This document shows, piece after piece, positions 11,982 through 23,694 of a DNA stretch of 64,000 bases. This DNA comes from Vitellaria paradoxa. Taxonomy: Eukaryota; Streptophyta; Magnoliopsida; Ericales; Sapotaceae. The stretch spans positions 5,560,363-5,624,362 of the forward strand of contig CM034238.1 in the NCBI GenBank assembly GCA_019916065.1. Reading direction: 5' to 3'. The notes under the pieces are model-generated. The model was not told the DNA's origin. It searched no databases and saw only the letters and a list, made by a program, of their open reading frames with translations. The translations under genes were made by a program, and so were the position numbers. The first letter of the stretch is position 1; each line of letters opens with the position of its first letter.

Positions 11982-12577
11982 ACTAAGAGATTTTCTTTTT
12001 GAAAAAAGTTAAGTGCGAGGAAGGGTGGAAGGCTTATTTGGTTCAATAGATAAAAAGTGTGTTTGGAGTGATAAAAAATGAGATAAGTTGTGGGTTCGTA
12101 ATTTGTGCAGTGAGATAAAAAGTGAATAACTTTTAGAGATTTTCAGAATTTTTTAATTTTTTTTTTTATTTTTTAACATATCAAATGGTGCCAAAAAAGA
12201 AAATGCAATATGAATACGCTTTTTTAGAATTTGTGAAATTTTGTGTAAAAGGCTCAAATGTTGAAAAGGTATATTGGTAATACATTTTTAAGTAGACTAA
12301 AAATGTATTATCCGAAAACATTTTCAATAACAATATTTTTACGAATAATTTTGCCTAAACGAGCGTTTGAAATTTTTGCAATATTAAAAAAATAAAAAAT
12401 TAATATTAAAGTAATATATGATAAAATTTAATTAAAGAAAATTACAAAATCTTGTGGCCTACGACTGGAGCGAAGCGACGACTCCAATCAAATCACAGGC
12501 GGCCTTGTTCGAAAGGAGCAAATGCATTGCAAACCAATTAAATGAATTAATTATTAAAAGCGACGTAAAATGCACGG
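11982..12577. other. Intergenic DNA with a Tourist-like MITE relic
   Basis: At about 12057-12190 lies a relic of the short MITE family seen intact at 46930-47067 and 61879-62036. Its words are 'gtgtttggagtgataaaa', 'ttcgtaatttgtgcagtgag' and 'agagattttcag'. The remainder is AT-rich up to the tRNA gene. Confidence 0.45.
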
Positions 12578-12669
12578 CCGACCTTAGCTCAGTTGGTAGA
12601 GCGGAGGACTGTAGTGGGTATTACCCGATTGCCATCCTTAGGTCGCTGGTTCGAATCCGGCAGGTCGGA
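12578..12669 (+). tRNA. tRNA-Tyr (anticodon GUA) with a 19-nt intron
   Basis: The acceptor stem pairs CCGACCT (12578-12584) with AGGTCGG (12662-12668), followed by A as discriminator. The D arm holds TAGCTCAGTTGGTAGAGC (A box). The anticodon loop reads CTGTAGA with the anticodon GTA at 12611-12613. The T arm GGTTCGAATCC is the B box. An intron at 12615-12633 splits the gene one base after the anticodon, as in all plant nuclear tRNA-Tyr genes. A TTTT at 12676-12679 and a longer T run at 12690-12705 give Pol III termination. Confidence 0.95.
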
Positions 12670-12675
12670 AGTTAC

Positions 12676-12705
12676 TTTTAGGTTGGACCTTTTTTTTTTT
12701 TTTTT
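12676..12705 (+). terminator. RNA polymerase III terminator of tRNA-Tyr
   Basis: TTTT begins 7 bases after the mature tRNA end, and a run of 16 T at 12690-12705 follows as a back-up. Oligo-T on the coding strand is the normal Pol III stop signal. Confidence 0.75.
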
Positions 12706-14600
12706 AATGATTCTGTTTTTCTTATTGATTTATATAACCATGATGAAATCAATCTCTGTTTGTTGGGTAATTTTTGTAATGATACAAAATGTATCTTATA
12801 ATTATTATTAGATTAGTAAAATCAACACTTTTTGAGAAGAAATTCTTTCTATTCAATGAATTTCAAATTTTTATTTTTTTTTATAATTTTGAACTCATCA
12901 TATTAGTTATTTAAATCAATGATAAAATTTAATAAACTTATATTTGAACAATTCCTTTTAAATAACTAAAACCAAATTTTTAGTTTCAAATTCATAAACA
13001 CATAAAAATTCATCATATTAAATTATTTAAGCCATTGTGAACTTATTCACAAAAATTTTTACGAATTATAAATGAGTTTATTTTTAAATATTTAAATGCT
13101 GTTTACAAGTAATAAACAACTTAATTATAAATGTCTAACCATAAATTTTGAAAGACATAAATGAATTTGTTAAAAAATATTTTAAATAGTGTTTGGTTTG
13201 TCAATAAAATAAAATAAAATAAAAGTTAGTGTAAAAGTGATATGTAGTGAAATTTGATTAAAAAATGTTAGTAAAAATTAAAATGTTTTATATTTTTTGG
13301 GATCTAAACATTTCTTTAATAAACCTATTTACAAATGATAAACAAATTTATTTACAAACATTATCGAGCTGGAGTTTATTACTATTTGAATATTATTCAT
13401 TTAAAATATGTTTGAAATCAAATCAACATATTTATTTAAAAGATGTCTGAAATCAAGTTAACATAAACAAACTCGCTCACGAATGATTTATTAAACACTT
13501 AGGGGTGTTTAATTGGTAAAAGTTTGATAAAAAAATACAGTAAAAATATAAAAATTTGATGTCAAAGTGATGTGTAACAAAATTTAATTAAAAAAAAGTA
13601 TAAAAAATTAATCAAAATTGATGAGTTTTGGTTAATTTTAACTAACCAAACACTCTCTTAATTTGTTTGCTGTTTGAAATAGAAAGTAAAAAATAAAATG
13701 TATATGGTGTAATTTATTATTTTATTTATTAATACATTTAGAGGAGTATTATTTAAAGGACAAAGAATAATTAAGATAAAAATAAAAGGTGTGTTTGAAG
13801 GTTTATAAAACTTTAAAAATCTTTACAAATTCCTATACAATTAAAATTTTTTACTTAATTATCGGATTACAACTTTTATAATTTTAAACATCCAAATGAG
13901 TTAGTAAAATGAAAGGAGTTTGGATAGAAAAAATATAATAAAAATATAAAAAATTAATGTAAAAATAATGTGTCGTAATATTTAATTAAAAAGTATAAAA
14001 ATTTTATGAAAATTAATAAATTTTGGTGAATTAAACATCCATAGTTTATTTTAACTTTTTTTTAAAAGACAAAAAAAAAAAGTGTTGTCGAATGCTATCT
14101 GCAAAGGTCTTGTTCGGCATCAAGATAAAACACTAAATCTCTATAAATCTCTCACAATCATTTTACATCTAATTTTTCTGTCATTATTAATTTTAAAAAA
14201 TTCTAATATTTCGCTAAAATAATAAAAAATCTGAAAATAGGTTAACCGAATCTTTAAATTTTTTATACAATCATATTCTTCGTGTTGAGAGCTTTTAAAC
14301 GAGTACCATTGTCGTTATTTTTTGTGAATTTTTTGTATCCGTGAGAACGGATTTAAAAAATTGTTCCCACAGCTTGTGACTTAAAAAAAAAATGACGCCA
14401 AAATTAATTTCAAATTATATTTTATCTTAATTTATCTTATTTTTTTTATCCTAAACGGGCCTAAAATAAAATATATATATATATATATATATTTGTTTAA
14501 CTTTGTTGTGGAGAATACGTTAAAAAAAACTGACCATAATGGCGTCATCCACCCAAAAATCAAAGGGTGTGTTAATTCTCATTCCTCAGACATCGGACAC
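12706..14600. other. AT-rich intergenic DNA, no gene seen
   Basis: About 1.9 kb of AT-rich sequence with several degraded short elements carrying 'gtttggttt...aaccaaacac' type ends (for example 13500-13655) and a TA microsatellite near 14470-14492. No open frame with coding character is present. The last ~180 bases before 14784 are C/T-rich and probably form the 5' untranslated region of the MBD8-like gene. Confidence 0.5.
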
Positions 14601-14783
14601 CTGTAACGCTCGCCAACTTCACCTGTTTCTCTTTTCCTCCTCCCATCCGAGGTGCTGTTTCTCTCTCTTTCCTCGACTCCTCCTCCATTCCCCTCTCTGT
14701 CTCTGTCTCTCTCTCTCTCATCGTTTACACTTGCAGTTTTTATTTCTCTCTTTCTCTCTCCGTCTTCGCTCGATCACCGGAAA

Positions 14784-17700
14784 ATGGTGCTTGTACGGGC
14801 CACCGAGCCACCACCCTCTGGGCTCAAGATGGAGTCCCTCGCATACATCGACATGAGTACACTTTCCCAGTCGGAGCTACACGCTCTATCCCTCTGCTCC
14901 GACGCCGCATTTGATCTCCACCGCACAGACGATGTCGTAATCCCCCAAATTGACCGTACCCTTTTCAACGAAAGCGCCGGGAGCCGCCGACAAACCTACT
15001 CCCGCCTCCGCCCCGCCGCCGGCCACCGCACCCGCCTCCCCGGCCTCCTCCCCAACCCTAGACCGGCCCCAGCCCCTGCCCACGATGATCACGAACGCGC
15101 TGAGAACAAGTGCATCGTCAATTTCCTAAAGCAGCTTGTTGCCAGTGACGAGATTGATACTTTAAAAACTGTCCAATTTCTGCTTCCACCTCCCCCGCCA
15201 CCGCCGCAACCAGTTGTTTCTGCTAACGCCGTGGCGGTTCCGGAACCGATAAATTTAGATACGCAGAACATGCAAATTGTACTTTATTCGGGTGAGAGAA
15301 AGAGGAAGAGGGGGCGAAAACCCAAAGCGAAGACTCCGGACAGCGGCGGCGACACCCGATTGGAGATCGTGGACAAGAATGGAAGAGTAGTTGATATCAA
15401 GGCACTAGAAAATGGGGATGATCTCTATAGCGAGGAATTACGGAGGAGGACTGTTGGGTTGGAGACCGAAGAGGATTTTTTAGGGTTTTTGAGGGGATTA
15501 GAGGGACAGTGGGGTAGTAGAAGAAAGAAGAGGAAGATTGTCGACGCCAGCGAGTTTTGTGACTCTTTGCCCATTGGTTGGAAGCTTTTGCTTGGCCTCA
15601 AAAGAAGAGAAGGTCGCGTGTCTGTTTACTGCCGGAGATACATAAGGTGGTCTCTTGTGAAAATTTACATTGACTCCTCTCTCTCCTCACTTTCTCTCTC
15701 TATCTCTCTCTCTCTCTCTCTCACGCACACACACGTATGTATTCTTTATACATGTCGTTTGGTGTTTCTGGAATTATGTTATTGTCATATCAGCTTATTG
15801 AAATTTACACTCAGCGTGTAAGTATCCTGTCATTTCATTGTTAAACTGATAATTTGATTTTGGATTCTGTGTTTCTTACAAACTCAGAGTATTAGAATTA
15901 TTGTGTGCTTTATTTTTACAATATTGCTGGAATTTTAAGTGAAATCCTAGTTGTTGAGTTGTAATTTTGAGGGCTTTATCCAAGGATTGAAGATGTTTAT
16001 CACTTCTTTTATCCTAGATGCTACGAGGTCATGAGATGTTTGGCAGTTGTGGAGATTAAATACATCCAGTTAAGGCTTGGTTCATGAGTCATGATTAAAA
16101 TTGGCCATTTGTTAAAGAAAAGTATATGCTGTGCGCCTAAGTGTTGGGTAGGGACTATGGCCTTGTTTATTATACAACTTCTGATTCCTTATTGTTTACT
16201 TCTTACTGTTAAAGTTCTTTCTAACTGGGGTTTTGGTTACTTTTGTTGAAAGTAGTTTCCATGTTAATGTGTTACCATCTTGTTGGAGAACAACAGGAGT
16301 TTGTTGAACTAGTGCACAACAATTCACTCCAGCCGAAAGCATAGAGCGGATGTTTCACATTACTTGCGTAGAGATTGCAATTGCAGAGGAGCTACTTGAA
16401 CTTTGTCTTATTTGTTTCTAATTTTTTTTTAATCCTTTGATTCTTATTGCTTGCTTACTTGAAAATTGTTTTGCGTATATCTGCAGTTATGCATTGTTGT
16501 ACTCTCAAACACCCTCCCTTATTTTCTTCTCTCTCCTATGCTTGCTGGCTTGAAATGCTTTTCTCTCACTTGGTACTTTTCAGCCCGAGTGGTCAACAGT
16601 TTGTATCCTGCAGAGAGGCTTCTTCATATTTGGAGTCTTATTTTGGCCTAAATGATGCAAGCCAGCCATTGGAGCTCACAGGAGGAAACAATCTCCAGGT
16701 CTATGGAGTGGCTTCTGAAAATGTGAGTGAGTCACATGTGTAGTAGTTTGGTCCAGTTGGGATTTTGTGGGACTAAATTCTTGGTATGTGAAACAGCATG
16801 CAGGTTTAGTTGATAAGAATGATGATGTAAACCAAGACACCACTCCCAATTCAACTTTACCCAGTTCATCCATACCTAAGGTACAGGAGATTGAACTTAG
16901 CTTAATGGAGATTGACAATCTGCCTGAGGTTCAAGTACGGGATCTTTTCGAGTGTCACAAGTGCAACATGACTTTTGATGAAAAGAATACATATTTGAAC
17001 CATCTGATGTCATTTCACCAGAGAACTACTAGGAGGTATAAACTTGGTCCTTCCATTGGGGAAGGTGTGATAATTAAAGATGGAAAATATGAATGCCAGA
17101 TTTGCCACAAGGTATTTCAGGAAAGGAGGAGTTACAATGGTCATGTGGGGATCCATGTAAGAAACAATTCCAGAAGTTCTGAACAGTTGCCAGGTCAGGC
17201 TACTGTTCAAAAGATCACCGAATCTCCGTCTCAGGATGGGTTGCCACCAAGGATATCTAAAATGGATGCGTTGATTGAAATTGCCCAAAGTTCTATATTA
17301 GAGACTTCTACTGCTGGACCTAATGATAAAGCCAATGATGGTTCCTCTCTTGATCCACTGGAAGTGGTAAATATTTCAGAGACTCATGCTGCCAATTCTG
17401 ACCATGAATTGAGCTTGGGTTGTGATCCTAATGATGAGAAAATGGAAGGTTGCATGACTAAGAATGCTGAAGACATGTGCGTAATGACTGACACGAAAAG
17501 GTTGTGCAGTGATCATATTTCTCATGTTGAGAATAATCTGAATGTGGTTTGCAGCAACACTTTGGAGTATCCAAAAATTAACGAGGTGCAAAAACATGGA
17601 AGTGGTAAGCAAGAAATTGGTCTCGGGAACTGCCAGCTTATATCAAGTCATAGTATAGTGATGGGCCCAACGGTGACTTCAGGGCAACCAATCGAAACAA

Positions 17701-18629
17701 ATATGCTTCAGAATGGGGTTCCTGAGTTTTCAATGCCCCCGGTACAATCCTTACACTCCTTTCCCTCATTTACTGCCATCTTAAATAAGGCAATAATTTC
17801 TGTGGCCTGCAGATTATTATCTGGTTATACTAGAATTGGAGTTTTTAGCATATTTAGACATACAATGGGACAATAATGATTTCTATAGATGACAACCTCA
17901 ACGTGCTGGCTTATCAATAAACCCTGAAGGATCAAATGTTTTGTTCATCTTGAGTTGTATACCGTGGGGACTTCCAAAATGAAAAGCTATAAACATACTT
18001 AAATAGTATAAAGGGGTCTGTGTGTGTGTGTGTGTGTGTTGGTTTTTGTTTATGCTTTTTGTAAGCAAACTTATACCACTTCAGGTAAAGTCCTAATTAC
18101 CATAAACTGATACATTTTATAAATATTTTAGGTGCAAGACATGTCTCCTTTCCCTATGATTGAGATGCTTAACCGCTCTGTTTAACATCCGTAGATTTAA
18201 TTATTCTTTTGTTGTGTGATTTTACAGGGAGAGGATGAATTTTGTACAGTTGATCAGAAGCTTGACAGTGTGACTGGCTTTGATGAGTTGAGGTTGGATG
18301 ACATAGAGTCCCTGAAATTCAGTGATGTAAATGGGCAAGAATCACAATCCCTCCAAGAGGTATCCATGAATCTGGACAATGATGAAGGAATGGAAGTGGG
18401 GTTCAATTCTTCAGTTAGATTTGCAACAGAGACAGTTCTGCTAAACATTTCTAACAGACGTCAGTTTACAACTGTGTGCGTATGGTGCACAAGAAAGTTC
18501 AACCATGAGGCTGTTGACTCTGAAACTCAATCAGACTCTGTTGGTTTTATGTGTCCAGCCTGCAAAGCCAAAATCTCTGGGCAACTTAATGTACTGGATG
18601 GTGGTTTGTCCATGAATTCTCATCTTTAA
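14784..18629 (+). CDS. MBD8: MBD8-like methyl-CpG-binding-domain protein with C2H2 fingers (4 exons)
   Basis: Exons: 14784-15646, 16584-16722, 16797-17789 and 18228-18629. They join in frame to 798 residues. The start is the ATG giving MVLVRATEPP; further upstream only C/T-rich leader is seen. In order: a conserved N-terminal block (LSQSELHALSLCSDAAFDL); a proline-rich stretch; an AT-hook KRKRGRKPK near 171-180; an MBD at about 262-313 (LPIGWKLLLGLKRREGRVSV, continued across intron 1 as SPSGQQFVSCREASSYLESY); two C2H2 fingers, C387-x2-C-x12-H-x4-H and C434-x2-C-x12-H-x3-H; and a C-terminal pair C749xxC752...C774xxC777. It is probably nuclear and chromatin-bound. MBD8 of Arabidopsis affects flowering time, but clear binding to methyl-CpG has not been its hallmark. 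Introns 1 and 2 are GT-AG. Intron 3 appears to start with GC (17790-17791). Confidence 0.88.
15690..15721. repeat. CT microsatellite in intron 1 of the MBD8-like gene
   Basis: A CT/TC run begins about 45 bases after the 5' splice site of intron 1 and is followed by a short CA stretch. It is a simple repeat with no coding role. Confidence 0.7.
18018..18040. repeat. TG microsatellite in intron 3 of the MBD8-like gene
   Basis: About eleven TG units lie inside the putative GC-AG intron. It is a simple repeat. Confidence 0.75.
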
Positions 18630-18909
18630 TCAATGTCACGCTTCCTTCCTTGGTCAAGTCTTTTCAGATGGGGGGTAAATTTCAAACCCTTTGAGTAATC
18701 AGTTATTTGTATTTGCCTGTAAAGTTTTGGAGCTTTAATTGATTGTTTATGGTATGATAATTTCGTAGCATATGCATCTAACCTGTCAAATATAATCAAA
18801 AGATAAGATAATAGATAATTTTAACTTTTTTATCTTGTACTGAGTTCTAACCCAAAGCAAATGACTGGTTTAACAAATAAATTAACTACAAGTCTAATTT
18901 GGATGAATT

Positions 18910-19305
18910 TAGGGTTGGAAATGAATCGAACTATTCACTAGTTATTCGAGCTTGGTTCGTGACTAAAACGAGTTCGAATCGAGTTTGATTTGTGGCTCGT
19001 TTAGATTTGAGTTTGAGCTTGAGCCTAGAAAAGCTCGGCTTGAAATTTCGCGAGTAGGTTCGATAAAATAATATATATATTTAATAATATTTTTATATTT
19101 TTTAATAATATTTTTATGATATTGTTATAATATTTTATTTATTATATATTAAATTAAAATGACGCCGTTTTGGTTTAATTAAATTATACGCGAGCCGAGC
19201 TTGAGCCTATATAAGAGTTTGAATTAGCTCGAACTCAGTTTAAAAAGCTCGAGCAGAGGTCGAGCAAATTAAAGCTTGGCTCGATTCAATTCGTTTCCAC
19301 CCCTA
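18910..19305. mobile_element. MITE rich in GAGCTCG motifs (copy 2, opposite orientation)
   Basis: The ends are 'agggttggaaatgaatcg' and, on the reverse strand, 'aggggtggaaacgaattg', a terminal inverted repeat of about 20 bp. The interior holds many gagctcg-type words and the core 'aaaatgacgccgttttggtt', which matches 11489-11981 in reverse. It lies about 280 bp past the MBD8-like stop codon. It is non-coding. Confidence 0.65.
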
Positions 19306-19394
19306 GATGAGTTAAAGCTAGTCCATTGAATATTTTCTAGCTCCCATGTAGCATAGCGGGGGTTGCAATAAGGTAATTATTTGAATAGTCTCCA

Positions 19395-20381
19395 GCTGGG
19401 AAGTTTTTGAGTATTTTGAAATGTTCATGCAGTGGATGGAATCAATCAAAGAAAGACTCGTAGGATATTCCGGCTTGGCTTGGATATTTGTCATTTATTT
19501 CTTTAGTCAGACATGCCCCTTGACTATTGGTCTAGATGCAGATGTTCTTGATAACTATCCTTCATCCCTAAGGCTTTAACCATCTTCCTTCGTGCCAACA
19601 GAATATTATAGCGCTACAAACGAGCAACCTTTGGTTCTCGTAAGAGATTCAAAGACCATAAATGTTGTAATATTGTGAACTTCACCTTTAGGCTACGTTA
19701 GGTACGCAAAGAGTGAAGTTGAATGTAAATGTAATTTGGAATATTAATTTACATTAAATTAAAATGGCATAAAAAAATTCTACAAGTGGTGGATGGTAAG
19801 TAAATGGTAGTGGCAGATGGCGGGTGGAAGGTTGTGGTGGAGGGAGGTGGTAAAGGTGGTGACGAGGGACCGAGCCATGATTTTGGGGCGTGCATGTGTG
19901 GGGGATTATTATCTAAGTATAATTTTGTAAGACAAGTTTCATAAAATAAAAATTAAGGATAAATGAATGAACACTTGACCAATCCTGTAGCACGCACTTT
20001 CTCTCTCTAGGTTGCCCAGTTCTTCCTGCTGCTTATGAGTGGCTCATCCAGTTGTCCCTTAAAGCAGGTGCTTCCCATCAGTGCGACCACAAATCTCTCT
20101 GGCAACACACAAGTTATTATCACGTTTACACTTTGGCTTTGTGCTATCCAAATTGCATCATTCATGGGTTTCGTGCATTTTCTTATGGACGTTGACTTTA
20201 CTGTCATAATCTCTCTTCAGGTTCCATATTCATGCAGTGTCATCGAGTCATTGCGGCCAGCCAGCACACTGAGATCCTGTTTAATTTCCCTTGCAGGAGC
20301 ATGTTGCAATTAATTGATAAATTATGCATTGCTTCTAGATTTGAGGATATGGATCTGGGATATATAGATGGTGACTGAAAA
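19395..20381 (+). pseudogene. Exon-like fragments of an unrecognised gene
   Basis: Three short open stretches have coding character. 19395-19578 reads EYFEMFMQWMESIKERL and later PLTIGLDADVLDNYPSSLRL before a stop. 20011-20190 follows a pyrimidine-rich 'ctctctctag' acceptor-like site and reads LPAAYEWLIQLSLKAG, then SLWQHTSYYHVYTLALCYPN. 20220-20381 follows 'ctctcttcag' and reads FMQCHRVIAASQHTEILFNF, then IDKLCIASRFEDMDLGYIDG and a stop. They share a strand and are spaced like exons or exon debris. I do not recognise the family and cannot build a complete frame, so it may be a pseudogene or the 3' part of a gene disrupted by the element at 18910-19305. Confidence 0.3.
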
Positions 20382-20685
20382 AGTGGTATAGGTGGTTGAT
20401 TGAGTTTAAACAAGCACAGACATAAATACATATACACTTACATATGTATGTATTCATATGTCTGAAGCAAAAATAGTCTGACTCTTGCCTTATTTGGATG
20501 AAGCCTATGCAGATTTGTGCCCAACTGTGAAGGTTTTTTACTTCTTTTTTTTTTGGTTGGTTGTCATTTTGTCTTTATCCAAATCCTCTCCTTCTGCTAC
20601 CTTTTGCTTTTTCCCTAATGATTAAGTTGCTTGCAGCTTAAAAGTGTTGATCGTTTTCATATTATTAAAAAAATACCCGGATGAG

Positions 20686-21163
20686 TTTTGGCAATGGTGG
20701 TTGGTATTATACTGTCATTGTCCCTGATCTCTTGGTAGTCATCGAGGTGATATATGACATGGGAAAATATATATGGGATTGAGGGATTGAATGATGGGGT
20801 ATAAGTAATACCATGGGATAATATATGAGATTTGATATAACATGATATTAATTTTTTATGTGGAATTATTTTTTTGGTGTTTGGTTGATGGGATATAAAG
20901 TGGGATAAAAGATGTGATTTAACATGAGATGTGACAAGAAATAATTTTGGACTTTTAGATTTTGGCGGAAAACAAATCCAGAGATGGGGGATAAATAATA
21001 CCATGACCCCCATGGTATTACTCATCCCCCATTTTGAGGGATATGAAATTTAATCCGAAATTGTAATACTGCAAACCAAACACTGGACTAAAGTCAACTT
21101 GGTCAAAAATGATAGGCTATTTATCCAATCTCCTGTTTTTATCCCCCAAACAAACATTGCCAT
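20686..21163. mobile_element. Possible ~480 bp MITE
   Basis: The left end 'tggcaatggtggttgg' and the right end read in reverse 'tggcaatgtttgtttgg' form an inverted repeat. Inside is a long near-palindrome around 'accatgacccccatggta' and repeated 'gggataaa' words. No protein is encoded. Target duplications are not clear, so the limits are approximate. Confidence 0.4.
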
Positions 21164-22255
21164 AAGACTTCAACCGTTATATACTGTTTACATTTTTACA
21201 AGATTTACACGTTGTAGACATTGAATATTTTGGTATATGTGATGAACATAGAGATTGAGGTTTTATGAATGCAGCTAGAATATGTCGTTTTTGGTTCTCT
21301 CATCTTCTTGTTGACTTCAACTTTTGGTAACCACGAGAACGCTTTGTGCCGGATTATCACTCATGCAGGAAACTGCGCAGTCCTCGAAATTAAATCTATA
21401 TATATATATTTGTTTTTTTTTTTTTTTTTTTTCCAAGTGAGAATGATATATAAATGTATAAAAGAAAATGGACACAACCTACATGGGGCATGCTCTAGGT
21501 GAAACAACAACCTTAAACCCAACACATGAACAAAACAACCAAAGTGAAGACCAAGTTAGATGACAAAAAGAAAACACAATCCAACTTCTTTAAATTCATT
21601 ATCATATATTGATTCTTACTGCTCTTTATCTTTTACACCCCCCCCCCCACCGGGGAATACTTTTGCAGAAGGCTTGGTAATATAAACACCAGCAACGAGG
21701 ATTCTGGATGATGCCGTAAATCTTATGGCAAGAAATGGACAGGTCGCTTTTTATGCTATCGGGGGAATGCGTTTGAATCTTCAGCAGGACAAGAACTTCC
21801 GCATATATGTTTTCTGTTGGCTTTGTGACGGAGACTTGCCTGTCATATATATATATATATGGTTCCTGGATTTTTGTTTATATAAAATGGTTTTGTCTGT
21901 ATAGTTCCTGGGTTTTGTTTTACGTGTCCATGTGTATCTCCTCTCTGGTGGAACTTTTAATACCTGATCTGTGGAAATTAAGGGTGACAAAGATGGTCTC
22001 TAGACCAATCAGTTGGCATAAAAAAAACCTTTCTATTTGCGTACGTCTTATTTTTAACTTTAATTTCCTTGAATTGGCATCCCTTTTAGCGAGTCTCAGC
22101 GACTAACTGAGCCCGTTTGGCGAACACCAAAGACTGGTGCATTTTTTCAAGATTATTATTATTTTTTTTTATCAGAAGTTATTAATTTTGCGAAACCCGT
22201 AAAAAATCCACTTTTATAAATCGGCAACTTTATGTTAAAAAAAAAAAGGTCAATT
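21164..22255. other. Intergenic DNA, no gene recognised
   Basis: Mixed AT-rich DNA with poly-T (21412-21432), a C run (about 21639-21648) and a TA microsatellite near 21847-21860. No frame has clear coding character. Confidence 0.45.
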
Positions 22256-22282
22256 TTTTATGGATTTCACACGCAATTTTGA

Positions 22283-22530
22283 GTGCCCTTGTTATGCCTT
22301 GAACAGGACTGTTCCCCAGATCTTCTTATTAACAGGGTCCATAATTGGAACCCTCCGTTGGGCGGCAGAGGGTCTTCAGTTAATATCAATTATGGGCGTA
22401 TTCGGGTGTCTGGCAGTAGAAGGCGATCAGAATTGCTTGCTCCATGGCGGGGGCTTCGAATCTGGCATATGCTGTGTTTGAAAGTGACTCCCAATTCATC
22501 ATAAACACCCTTCAGGGTAAGCATCTGACT
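22283..22530 (+). pseudogene. Degraded LINE RNase H-like (RVT_3) fragment
   Basis: One frame reads NWNPPLGGRGSSVNINYG, recalling the tryptophan-proline-proline to asparagine-x-asparagine entry of the RNase H-like domain at the end of plant non-LTR polyproteins. Another frame reads AYAVFESDSQFIINTLQGKH, matching the later glutamate-serine-aspartate-serine-glutamine motif of the same domain. The motifs lie in different frames, so this is a frameshifted relic. Confidence 0.5.
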
Positions 22531-22626
22531 GCCCTTGGGAAACAGCGGATGTTATGGAGTGGAGGGGTGGGTACTCCCAATGGTCTTCAAGTGGTGCAAT
22601 CGACTGGCAATCAAAGGTGCGCATCA

Positions 22627-23690
22627 ATATATATATATATATATATATATATTTTAATATAAATAATTTAAATTTCTGAAATTTCATACATTTTCTTTTT
22701 CATTTTTTAGAACCCAAGTAAGAGATTTTTCACTGATAAATTTTTAATCTAAACATAGCCTAAGTTTTTTAACAAATTATTCTATTTGTCATACAAATGC
22801 TAAAATTTATACAGAGTTTTGTTAGATGAATTCGGTATGAACTAATCAAAATATCGTAATATAAAAATGTTATAATTTATAGACAATTCGATTCCTTGCA
22901 TTGTAAGTAAATTTTTTTAATTAATTTTCATAAAAATATATTTGATATCAGTAAAATTTTGTGCACTTTTTAGTTGTTATAAATGGCAGTAAAGGAATCT
23001 ATTATGAAAACTTACGGGTAAAGAAGATTAGAGTAATTTTTCATATGCTAAAGGTGTTCTCTAACTTAAAAAAAAAAAAAAAAAAAAAAAAAACTTAAAA
23101 AAAAAAGAAAATCTTGTTGAGTTTAGTGTAATTCATCCAAAAACTTTTGAAACAAAGTAAAGAACCAGAAACATGCCACTTTATGTAGAAAAAAAGAAAA
23201 AGACTCTCAAAAATCTACCACTAAAACTTTCAAGCATGCATGTTATTAATAGAAGGATAAATTATACTTATCTTTCTTGAACATTAAGCATAATTCAGGA
23301 AGTACTTTTATGTTTGTCACATTTACTCCCTTTGTTTCCTTAATTTAGACCGTTAAAATTTAACACAATCAACTAAGTTAACCAAATTTTTTACTTAAAA
23401 GATAAATACATGCCAATGAATTATAAAACAAAACAAAAACACAAAAAAAAAAAAAAAAAAAAAATTCTTTGTAAAGTGACCCAACCTGTCCTCTGCTAAG
23501 TGTTCATCAGTAAGGCGCCGCCCCACCCCTGTCAGGGAAGGGGTAGGTCTGGTACGCTTACGCACCGGTATATATATCTGATACACTTACGTATCGTTAA
23601 TTTTAAAACAGTAATAAATCATTCAATAAATGTAATGATGACAAAAATTTACACTGATTATGACAGATCATAACCAGTTAAACTTCACGT
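22627..23690. other. AT-rich intergenic DNA
   Basis: Contains a TA microsatellite (22627-22651) and poly-A tracts (23069-23092 and about 23440-23463). No gene is seen. Confidence 0.5.
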
Positions 23691-23694
23691 AAAA

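Noticed and set aside
12454..12681. A 75-codon frame overlapping the tRNA gene.
   Set aside because: It runs through the tRNA-Tyr sequence, which explains its openness. There is no coding evidence.
14652..14783. An in-frame upstream extension of the MBD8-like frame.
   Set aside because: It has no ATG (it would start with GTG), is a C/T-rich repeat reading as serine and leucine runs, and precedes the conserved N-terminus. It is the 5' leader.
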